Positions 44,493 to 51,281 of a stretch of DNA of 64,000 nt are shown piece after piece. Position numbers and translations under genes: made by a program. The DNA comes from Stenotrophomonas sp. Ste86 (GTDB lineage: Bacteria > Pseudomonadota > Gammaproteobacteria > Xanthomonadales > Xanthomonadaceae), in assembly GCF_024519465.1 (NCBI RefSeq), contig NZ_JALJRW010000001.1, positions 366,644 through 430,643 on the forward strand. Reading direction: 5' to 3'. The notes under the pieces are model-generated. The model was not told the DNA's origin. It ran no database searches and saw only the letters and a list, made by a program, of their open reading frames with translations. Positions within the stretch are counted from its first letter, which is position 1, and every line of letters begins with the position of its first letter.

Positions 44493-45490
44493 GAGCCTTC
44501 CTCATCGACCGGTACGGCAAGAACGAAACGGGGCACATCGATGACGTGCCAACGCCAGCGCTGCGCGACGACGATGTACTGATCCGCGTGCATGCGGCCA
44601 GCGTCAACGCGCTGGACACGAAGATCCGGCGGGGCGAGTTCAAGGTGATCCTGCCGTATCGCCTGCCGCTGATTCTGGGCAACGACCTGGCCGGTACGGT
44701 GGAGCGTGTCGGTGCCGGGGTGCGCCAGTTCAAACCGGGCGATGAGGTGTATGCACGTCCCGACGATGATCGCATCGGGACGTTCGCCGAGTTCATCGCC
44801 GTCAGCGCCGCATGCGTGGCACTCAAACCCCGCAACCTCACCATGGTGGAGGCCGCCTCGCTGCCGCTGGTCGCGCTTACCGCGTGGCAAGCCCTGGTCG
44901 AAACCGCCCAGCTGAAACCGGGGCAGAAGGTCTTCATCCAGGCCGGCTCCGGCGGCGTCGGCACCGTGGCGATCCAGCTGGCCAAACACCTTGGCGCGTT
45001 CGTGGCCACCACCACCAGCACGCCCAACGTGGCGTGGGTGAAGGACCTGGGCGCGGATGTGGTCATCGATTACAGGCAACAGGATTTCGCCACGGCACTG
45101 CGCGACTACGATGTGGTGCTCAACAGCCTGGGCAAGGAGGAACTGGAGCGCTCGCTGCAGATCCTCAAGCCGGGTGGCCATCTCATCTCCATCTCGGGCC
45201 CGCCCACGCCCACCTTTACGACCGCGCGCGGGTTGGCCTGGCCGCTCAAGCAGGTCATGCGCCTGCTCAGCCGCGGCATCCGCAGCAAGGCCGAGAGGAA
45301 GGGGGTGACGTATTCCTTCGTCTTCATGCGGGCCGATGGGGCGCAACTGAGCGACATCACATCGCTTGTCGAGTCCGGCGCAATCGTCCCGGTCATTGAT
45401 CGGGTGTTCCCGTTCGAGGACACCCAAGGCGCGCTGGCCCATGTGGAAAGCGGGCGCGCGAAGGGAAAAGTGGTGGTGGAACTGCCGTAG
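44489..45490 (+). CDS. NADP-dependent MDR oxidoreductase (quinone reductase-like)
   Basis: A 333-residue zinc-independent medium-chain dehydrogenase/reductase: GroES-like N-terminus (ALRDDDVLIRVHAASVNALDTKIRRGE...NDLAGTVERVGAGVRQFKPGDEVYA) and Rossmann fold (VFIQAGSGGVGTVAIQLAKHLGAFV). No zinc-binding Cys cluster. Such enzymes reduce quinones or enones and fit the OYE/SDR electrophile-detoxification operon. ATGA overlap with the SDR gene. Confidence 0.93.
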   Translation: MRAFLIDRYGKNETGHIDDVPTPALRDDDVLIRVHAASVNALDTKIRRGEFKVILPYRLPLILGNDLAGTVERVGAGVRQFKPGDEVYARPDDDRIGTFAEFIAVSAACVALKPRNLTMVEAASLPLVALTAWQALVETAQLKPGQKVFIQAGSGGVGTVAIQLAKHLGAFVATTTSTPNVAWVKDLGADVVIDYRQQDFATALRDYDVVLNSLGKEELERSLQILKPGGHLISISGPPTPTFTTARGLAWPLKQVMRLLSRGIRSKAERKGVTYSFVFMRADGAQLSDITSLVESGAIVPVIDRVFPFEDTQGALAHVESGRAKGKVVVELP

Positions 45491-45711
45491 TTCGATTGCC
45501 CCCCGCTGCACGTGCCATCCAGCCCGGAGATGCCGGTCAGGGGGACCGGCGATCGCGGCTCTCTTCTCACGCCCCTCCCTGCCCCTCCGGCCCCGGCAAA
45601 GCCAGGCGGGGACACGGGCGCTCTGGCTCCGGCCGTCGCGGCGGCCTATGATGAAATCCAGACCCAGGCCCGCGCCGTCACCCCAGGGGCCCTCAATGCG
45701 AACGCGTGAGC

Positions 45712-45996
45712 ATGCCAAATACAGGGCGGTTCTATCTGTTTGAAGTGAACGTGCAGCCAGGTCGGCCGGACACGGACGAGGAGCCCAAAGTGCTCAGTGT
45801 CCAGGCCGAATGTCTTTCCTGCCATCACGTCACCACTGCCGCTGCCCCGCCAAGCCTTGCGAACATACCGGGCGGAGGCGCGGTGCTGGAGTGCCCAGCG
45901 TGCGGCAGCCGTCAGGCGATCTCGGCGGCGCGTTTCGTGGAGTTTTCGCAACGGTCCGCTGCCGGCCCTGCGTCCCCGGATGCACCGCCGCAGTGA
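45712..45996 (+). CDS. Small two-CxxC (zinc-ribbon-like) family protein, copy 5
   Basis: A 94-residue member very like copy 3: MPNTGRFYLFEVNVQP, AECLSCHHV, a Gly-rich turn (PGGGAVL) and ECPACGSRQAISAARFVEFSQR. Both CxxC pairs intact. A GTG two codons upstream (45706) is an alternative start, but MPNTG matches MPDTG of copy 3. Standalone, between the OYE operon and a membrane protein. Function unknown. Confidence 0.8.
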   Translation: MPNTGRFYLFEVNVQPGRPDTDEEPKVLSVQAECLSCHHVTTAAAPPSLANIPGGGAVLECPACGSRQAISAARFVEFSQRSAAGPASPDAPPQ

Positions 45997-46214
45997 TCCA
46001 GACCGCAGCGGCTGACACGTGTTCGGGACGTTGAATCGAGACGCATCTCTCGCGGTCCCTTGACTGTCGCCTGGCCATTGGCCTGCCACTGCCCGTAGGC
46101 CGCCTGCGTTGCGGGCCATCCCCATTTTGGAGCCGCGCGCTATTCTCCTGCGCGATCGGCGCCGGGCGTTTCACAGGATCCAAGCGGTTCAATGGCGATC
46201 ATGGCAGCCAACGC

Positions 46215-46898
46215 GTGCCCCTGCGTCGGCCCTACGGAATCCAGCCCATCGTGCTTCAGAACCTGCTTCATTTCGCCCCGCTGATAACCGCCGCCATGAC
46301 CTGCGTGACGGCGCTGATCTGGGTGGTTTACCTGAGCTTTTTCCTGCGCAGCTACCGACGTCAGCAGCGACCGTCCATTCTGATCACCTCAGGCGCCGGC
46401 AAGGATCTGGACGCGCATTGCTTCGTGACCAATCTGGGATTGGAACCGGTGTATCTGCTTGACGTGGTCATCGACCTGATTGAGCCGGATGGCAAGGTCG
46501 TTCGCGCGGTCATACCCGAGCGCACTGAACGCTGGAGCCAGGATGTTCCCGGCGACGACGATGATGTCCGCCGTGCGACCAACGTGGGCTCGCTAACCAG
46601 CGGCGGCGAACGAGATCTGGGCCGGTTCCGTACGCTTATCGAGCGCGCCAGCAAGGAGAATCCGGAGATCGCGTCTGATGCGGACTTCACCAGTCTGGAG
46701 GTGACCGTGGTCACGGTCACCGCGAGCCAGGCAGAGCTGTGCGGGGCGTCGCGCTGCTACCGGATCGACCACGGTACCGATGGCCGCCCTCGGCTGAGGG
46801 CAACGACCATCAAGGCCAGGCAGCTGCAGGGGTACTTTGCGCGCCGCAGCCTGACGCGCCTGCTGACCGCCCAGCTCAGATCAACGGCTATGGGTTGA
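46215..46898 (+). CDS. Hypothetical single-pass membrane protein
   Basis: A 227-residue protein with one N-terminal membrane helix (APLITAAMTCVTALIWVVYLSFFL) and a cytoplasmic or periplasmic beta-rich domain (PSILITSGAGKDLDAHCFVTNLGLEPVYLLDVVIDLIEPDG) of no recognised family. The region resembles small membrane proteins with an immunoglobulin-like fold, but this is weak. The start is a GTG at 46215; another GTG at 46251 is possible. Marks the boundary of the accessory island that follows. Confidence 0.7.
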   Translation: MPLRRPYGIQPIVLQNLLHFAPLITAAMTCVTALIWVVYLSFFLRSYRRQQRPSILITSGAGKDLDAHCFVTNLGLEPVYLLDVVIDLIEPDGKVVRAVIPERTERWSQDVPGDDDDVRRATNVGSLTSGGERDLGRFRTLIERASKENPEIASDADFTSLEVTVVTVTASQAELCGASRCYRIDHGTDGRPRLRATTIKARQLQGYFARRSLTRLLTAQLRSTAMG

Positions 46899-46952
46899 TC
46901 GGTAATGCAGTTATGGACGCGTGGGAAGCGGTGCCAGATCTGGGCAGGCGCG

Positions 46953-47282
46953 CTATCTGGTCGCTTTGCGCCGCACTTCCAGAAGCAATGCGTCCTGCGC
47001 CTTTCCGGACAGCTTGCCGAACTCATCGATGAGCTCGGCAAGCTGGTCCGTTTCCGCAAACAGATAGGCAACGGAAACGCCCAGGGTGCGCGCAATCTTC
47101 TGCGCCGTTTCGATATCGCAATTGTGCACGGCCCGCTCGTACCGGTTGATGCGAACGCCTGCAACGTCTTCTGGCAATCCCACAAGCACCCCCAACGCGC
47201 GTTGAGTCAGGCCCTGCTCGACCCGGCACGCGCGAAGGCGGCGGGCGAACACAGAGCGGATGGACGTAGGTGTGCGGGTCAT
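46953..47282 (-). CDS. XRE-family HTH regulator
   Basis: A 109-residue protein: HTH FARRLRACRVEQGLTQRALGVLVGLPEDVAGVRINRYERAVHNCDIETAQKIARTLGVSVAYLFAETD, then a short helical tail. Two ATGs (47294 and 47282) lie in opposite arms of a hairpin (47276-47299), and a 29-bp perfect palindrome (47305-47333) sits just upstream, so autoregulation is likely. No partner toxin gene overlaps it. Belongs to the accessory island. Confidence 0.88.
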   Translation of the reverse strand: MTRTPTSIRSVFARRLRACRVEQGLTQRALGVLVGLPEDVAGVRINRYERAVHNCDIETAQKIARTLGVSVAYLFAETDQLAELIDEFGKLSGKAQDALLLEVRRKATR

Positions 47283-47299
47283 GCAAACAAGCATGACCC
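47276..47299 (-). promoter_or_regulatory. Hairpin spanning the XRE start codons
   Basis: GGGTCATGC-AAACAA-GCATGACCC: perfect 9-bp arms with a 6-nt loop. Each arm contains one of the two possible ATG start codons of the XRE gene, so folding would hide initiation. May be a second protein-binding site or an RNA hairpin. Confidence 0.5.
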
Positions 47300-47304
47300 A
47301 GCGC

Positions 47305-47333
47305 TACGCTGAACGTAAATTACGTTCAGCGTA
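47305..47333. promoter_or_regulatory. 29-bp perfect palindrome upstream of XRE gene
   Basis: TACGCTGAACGTAA-A-TTACGTTCAGCGTA: 14-bp perfect arms around a single base, 11 bases before the first ATG of the XRE gene. Length and symmetry fit an operator bound by a dimeric or tetrameric XRE repressor. Confidence 0.7.
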
Positions 47334-47423
47334 TGCGGAACACCAAGGCCAGATGCGTCACATAAGCCAGCGCATTGCCTCGTAATTCCCGTGTTCCCCG
47401 GCACCTTTGCGACGGTGCCGCGC

Positions 47424-47663
47424 TCACCCCGTGCCAAACGGACAGCAGTGCCACCCCTGCTGCCGGTGCGCCATCTCCTCCAGATCCCGGTCTGCGCCTG
47501 CAGCGTCCAGCACCTCCCCTGCCCCCGAATGACGCGTCACATACTCCCGCATCAACGCTTGCAGCACCTGTGTGGCGGGGCGACGCTCGCGTGCCGCCGC
47601 TTGCTGGAAGCGGGCGCGTAAGCCGGCGTCCATCGTTACCTGCATGAAGACACTCTCGTTCAT
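47424..47663 (-). CDS. Ribbon-helix-helix antitoxin-like protein (orphan)
   Basis: A 79-residue protein: MNESVFMQVTMDAGLRARFQQAAARERRPATQVLQALMREYVTRHSG resembles the RelB/CopG-type ribbon-helix-helix antitoxin N-terminus. A very good ribosome-binding site (AGGAGG) precedes the ATG. The usual overlapping RelE-like toxin downstream is absent, so it is an orphan antitoxin, a transcription factor, or the survivor of a decayed module. It lies between the XRE and SymE-like genes of the accessory island. Confidence 0.75.
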   Translation of the reverse strand: MNESVFMQVTMDAGLRARFQQAAARERRPATQVLQALMREYVTRHSGAGEVLDAAGADRDLEEMAHRQQGWHCCPFGTG

Positions 47664-47750
47664 GAGTTCCTCCTACTGCTGGATAGTGAAAAAAGATGCA
47701 GTCCGCACGGCAGTGCCGTGCTGTGCCTGCCTGCTGGCGGCACATCCCGA

Positions 47751-48050
47751 TCAGCCGGCGGTGCGCTGCAGCTTCCTGGGGGTCTTCTTCGGCACCACCA
47801 CCGGGCGCTCCACCACCGTGAGCGTGATGCAGCCGGGGCTGGTTTCAATCTTCAGGCGTGCGCCTACGTCGAAGCCGAGCTTGTCCAGCCAGCGGCCGCG
47901 CAGGCGCACGTAGGGAATGACCTCATCGGTGCCGTATTCCTCGCGGGTCGGGTAGTGCTGCGCGCCCACTTTGCAGGTGGGGGCTGGGCGAGCGTAGGGC
48001 TTGCGTTTGGGCGGTACGAATTCGGGCGGTGACACCCAGGACCTGTGCAT
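47751..48050 (-). CDS. SymE-like type I toxin
   Basis: A 99-residue protein whose C-terminal half YVRLRGRWLDKLGFDVGARLKIETSPGCITLTVVE is the AbrB/SpoVT-derived SymE fold. SymE proteins compact nucleoid DNA or cleave RNA and are controlled by the antisense RNA SymR and by LexA in E. coli. ATG at 48050 follows AGGAGGT with good spacing; the frame is open to 48182 but that lies in the structured leader. The leader has several competing inverted repeats. Whether an antisense RNA exists cannot be seen; no LexA box was recognised. Confidence 0.8.
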   Translation of the reverse strand: MHRSWVSPPEFVPPKRKPYARPAPTCKVGAQHYPTREEYGTDEVIPYVRLRGRWLDKLGFDVGARLKIETSPGCITLTVVERPVVVPKKTPRKLQRTAG

Positions 48051-48357
48051 GTTGGACCTCCTGTAGGGAGCGCCCTCGCCGGGATGGCGAGGGTGTCGGG
48101 AGGCTAGAAACCGCACACAGACGGCGGGCGTATTCCCACGAGGGTGTTGTATTAGCCACCCTCCCGACGTAGGAGTGCACATGCTTCATCTGTGTGGGGA
48201 GTTTCTAGTCTCCTAGGCACACCATGCATGTTGATGAGCGGAATAGGAAATCGCTTGTAACTTCCACTTGGCCGCCTCCGATGGACCACGCCTAAAGTAC
48301 CTTGATCCGATGCGACGAGCACCGCGGCAAGGCCATCAACTGCTGCGTAATACCGGC
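48051..48357 (-). promoter_or_regulatory. Structured leader of the SymE-like gene
   Basis: No gene. Three inverted repeats: a perfect 8-bp stem CCCTCGCC-GGGAT-GGCGAGGG (48073-48093) just before the ribosome-binding site; a 9-bp pair GTCGGGAGG (48095-48103) with CCTCCCGAC (48160-48168); and a long imperfect pair, 48099-48121 (GGAGGCTAGAAACCGCACAC and on) with 48189-48213. The second and third share bases at 48099-48103, so they cannot form together. This could be an RNA switch, an antisense RNA platform, or a site recognised by a mobile element. The last ~140 bases (48214-48357) show nothing clear. Confidence 0.6.
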
Positions 48358-50223
48358 TTACGCCTTGTCGAGTAAGAACCAAGGGGTCCTGTCCGGGAAT
48401 ACCAAGCAGGCCATCAGGGCGGCCATGCGAACACCTCGGTCCTCGACAACGGGTTGAATCGGCCAAGCCTTTTCAACATCTGACACCGACCACACGTCAT
48501 GACCAATCCTGTAAACCAAATTCAGCCCGCCATCCATATGTTCCTCACCGAATTCTTGAAATCCGCCAGGCAAGTAGCCAAAGACGTCAAGATGATCGAG
48601 ATCGCAAAGAGCGAGATCAAATTCTTCATCGAGGCCAGACAATCGCGCAAGGCGCAGTAGCGCCAGTACCAACTCTGTTGGCCTAGCGATCATTTCTGCG
48701 GGAACAGCGCCGTCCCCATCAGCCCGTGCCCTCAGGTAATCAAGCACTTCGTCCGCCCCGAGATCCCCTCTCGAAAGCTGTGCTTTGCAGTCAAGCACTG
48801 AAAGAAACAACTGGCTTAGCAGACGCTCAGCCTCGTCTTCAAGACCCGAATCAAACGCTGCAACTACAGCCGAAGTCACATATGGGGCCTGGGAGTCACT
48901 CATCGCCACTATGGATAGCGGATAATTATCAAATAATTCTCTAAACAACTCACCAAGTATTCGCGACGACTCTTCGGAGTCCTGCGACATCGTCCTCGCC
49001 AGGATCACAGAAAATCCCATCCATCCAAGTATTTTGGAAATACGGATAGGAAGGTAATATAGATCACTCATCCCACCAGTCAGCAGAGCGTACTGATATG
49101 AACGCATGGCATCTATTGCAGAAGAGACGGCCGACTCTACCAGTGCGGCAACCGCCAAGGACGACTCGTTCAAGTATCCTCTAACGTGGATATCGTCCGA
49201 GTATCGTAACATCGAGACGGCGCAAACCGCCCGAACCTCAACCTCTCTAAACCGGTCTTCCGCGTGGAGGCACTGGGCCGCACAGGCTTCACAAATTCTA
49301 CGAACCAGATCCACTTGCATCTCGGGGCGAGCATGCAAATCGTGCAAAACTGGCTTCAGCGATTCATAGAAATGTCGCACGTCCCATTTTGTCTCAATAG
49401 ATACATACGGCCCCCAAAGTTTCTTTATATTAATCTTAACCGAAGAGGCCACTGAAGCGTCTTGCCAACCGTGCAAGATACTTCTCAACGGCGAATCACC
49501 AACACCAGCGTGCGGATTCTTACAGAATCCAGCCGGCCCGTACAAATTCAACCCCCAAACTACTGGCGTCTGCCCACCCGCTTTACTCACCCTTTCAGAT
49601 ACAAGCCTACCAATCTCTATTAGATCAAGCGTGGCCGAGGAGTCTTGCAGAAACTCATCCCCGTTGATGCACGACACTAAGGCAGAAGTCCCCACTCCCT
49701 GCCCGCCCGTCTCAAGGGCCGCCTGATCAGAGGCAGCAGTTGCCAGTATTGTTATTCCGGGCGTCCCACCTTTACCCATCAACTCAGACTTTAGAATAAC
49801 ATTAAGGTCTGATATCACCCCTCCCGACTGACAGGCATCAATCACCAAATATGTCTGACGCGGAGACGCCTCGCCAATCATTCTGAGCAAATCCGCCAGA
49901 GACAAAGCAGTAGCAGAAAGCGCATTGGCACGCGAATCGCGAAGCGCCATGTAAAAGCTCCCCCCACTAATCCCGCCGTGCCCAGCGAAGCTAATCGTCA
50001 AGGTGTCAACAGGGCCTTGATCAAAAAGCATCTTCGTAAGTGAGTCTCGCACTTGGGCTAACGTGGGCGAACAAAGGAGTTCTGATCTTGAGAGACAGTA
50101 CTCACCGATATCAGGCTGGATAAGCAACTGAAATATGGCCCGAGCGTCTGATTCTGCTCCTGCAAGGGAACTCATCCCTTCATAATCATCACAGCCGATA
50201 GCGAGCAACGATCGACTAGCCAT
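48358..50223 (-). CDS. Caspase-like (peptidase C14) protein of candidate defence operon
   Basis: A 621-residue protein with an N-terminal caspase domain (about 1-235): opening RSLLAIGCDDYEGMSSLAGAESDA, catalytic H82 in SFAGHGG and catalytic C131 in VIDACQSGG, so the dyad is intact. The remaining ~385 residues are mostly helical and match no family I recognise; they may be a sensor or scaffold. Bacterial caspases serve as suicidal effectors in several anti-phage systems and in type III CRISPR. Its ATG lies within the end of the upstream gene (8-bp overlap), so the two are coupled. Base composition is far AT-richer than the neighbours (35% GC over 49381-49440), pointing to horizontal acquisition. 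No known nucleotide-sensing or NTPase partner is present. Confidence 0.85.
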   Translation of the reverse strand: MASRSLLAIGCDDYEGMSSLAGAESDARAIFQLLIQPDIGEYCLSRSELLCSPTLAQVRDSLTKMLFDQGPVDTLTISFAGHGGISGGSFYMALRDSRANALSATALSLADLLRMIGEASPRQTYLVIDACQSGGVISDLNVILKSELMGKGGTPGITILATAASDQAALETGGQGVGTSALVSCINGDEFLQDSSATLDLIEIGRLVSERVSKAGGQTPVVWGLNLYGPAGFCKNPHAGVGDSPLRSILHGWQDASVASSVKINIKKLWGPYVSIETKWDVRHFYESLKPVLHDLHARPEMQVDLVRRICEACAAQCLHAEDRFREVEVRAVCAVSMLRYSDDIHVRGYLNESSLAVAALVESAVSSAIDAMRSYQYALLTGGMSDLYYLPIRISKILGWMGFSVILARTMSQDSEESSRILGELFRELFDNYPLSIVAMSDSQAPYVTSAVVAAFDSGLEDEAERLLSQLFLSVLDCKAQLSRGDLGADEVLDYLRARADGDGAVPAEMIARPTELVLALLRLARLSGLDEEFDLALCDLDHLDVFGYLPGGFQEFGEEHMDGGLNLVYRIGHDVWSVSDVEKAWPIQPVVEDRGVRMAALMACLVFPDRTPWFLLDKA

Positions 50224-50878
50224 GATCGAGCCTCCTGAATCTCGCCTTCCTTTCAGCCTCTCTTAATAGAGCTTCCTCGGTCTTTCTCAACTTGATCTTC
50301 TCGATTTCCGCCTCCGTTTCCGGAGAAACTTTCCGCCATTCATCCGAGAGCCGCTTCGCCATCTCAGGAGAAACATGAAGCTGAGGAAGACTCACATTGC
50401 CAGTACGATCAACCCCAAACTCTACCCTCCTCAACATCTCAATTATTTTCTCACCGATGGATACTCCCTCACCAGCATCCACGACATTACCGATCTTCTC
50501 AACGGACGCACCGATAACCTCATACATGTTTACAGCAAACTGACGCTCCATCTCCTCATTGACGGGAGATATAGTTCTGGCAATCAGACCCAAATCAATT
50601 TCGGAAATCTCCTTGAATGGAATAGTCCACTCGGTAGAAATTACTCGAGTGGAGTCCACCACTTCATCCTCGCGCGCAGCATGCATCCAAGAACCGCCGT
50701 GATTCATTCGGAGGATGTTATCCTTCGATACATATTTATCGCGAGCTTCTGCCTGCATATCTCTTAAAAGGCGACTCACTGACTCATCGAACATCCGAAC
50801 CGCGGCCTTGTTCTCAAAGCACTTAAACCTTGGATCATCGCCCATGGGATTTGCCAGATGAATATAAATGCCGAACAT
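50216..50878 (-). CDS. Unknown partner protein of the caspase operon
   Basis: A 220-residue soluble protein (MFGIYIHLANPMGDDPRFKCFENKAAVRMFDESVSRLL...) with no recognised domain. It has a central alpha/beta region and a Lys/Glu-rich C-terminal helix likely to form a coiled coil (ETEAEIEKIKLRKTEEALLREAERKARFRRL). No membrane segment. It overlaps the caspase gene by 8 bp and shares its AT-rich composition, so the pair moved and is expressed as a unit. Candidate roles are sensor, inhibitor (antitoxin-like) or protease substrate; none is shown by the sequence. Confidence 0.8.
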   Translation of the reverse strand: MFGIYIHLANPMGDDPRFKCFENKAAVRMFDESVSRLLRDMQAEARDKYVSKDNILRMNHGGSWMHAAREDEVVDSTRVISTEWTIPFKEISEIDLGLIARTISPVNEEMERQFAVNMYEVIGASVEKIGNVVDAGEGVSIGEKIIEMLRRVEFGVDRTGNVSLPQLHVSPEMAKRLSDEWRKVSPETEAEIEKIKLRKTEEALLREAERKARFRRLDHG

Positions 50879-51281
50879 AGCATGGAATCAGCCGATCAGA
50901 CCTGAGGTGCAAATCTCACGGCGCCCATGCTCAAAGAAGGGATGATCCTCGATGCATCGCAACATCTTGAATAACTGGATGAGAGTGGGATTGGATCGCG
51001 ACCGATCCAACCAGCTCCATCCCTTCCAGAGCGCCTGCTGGCAGGCTTCCTTTGGATGCTTCTTCGATCAAAGCCAGTCTTGAGTGCGGTTGATGCGGTC
51101 CCTCAGGATGCTCGCACCATAACGGTGCGCCACGGGGCAAGGCGAGATACGCCCCACACAGATTGGACTGGAGGCGGCAACGCGGTTGTGAGAAGCAGGC
51201 GGGATCTCATGCGCAGCCACCAATACCCACCCTCGTACATGTTAACCTTTCTCATTCGCACCTATCGCCTCCCCGCCCCCA
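50879..51281. other. Gene-free border between the accessory island and the TonB operon
   Basis: 403 bases. Holds the promoter of the caspase operon on the left and of the TonB receptor on the right. A perfect hairpin TTGGATCG-CGAC-CGATCCAA (50991-51010) is present. A segment near 51240-51262 (GTTAACCTTTCTCATTCGCA) contains AATGAGAA on the minus strand, reminiscent of a Fur-box half, but not a full match. A 69-codon minus-strand frame (50931-51140) is not convincing. Confidence 0.5.

Noticed and set aside
2959-45996. Reading the five CxxC genes as integron cassettes
   Set aside because: They are 6-14 kb apart, lie on both strands, and no attC-like palindromes or integrase are visible.
50931-51140. 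69-codon minus-strand frame in the island border
   Set aside because: No ribosome-binding site, no recognisable motif and overlap with a hairpin; not enough to call a gene.
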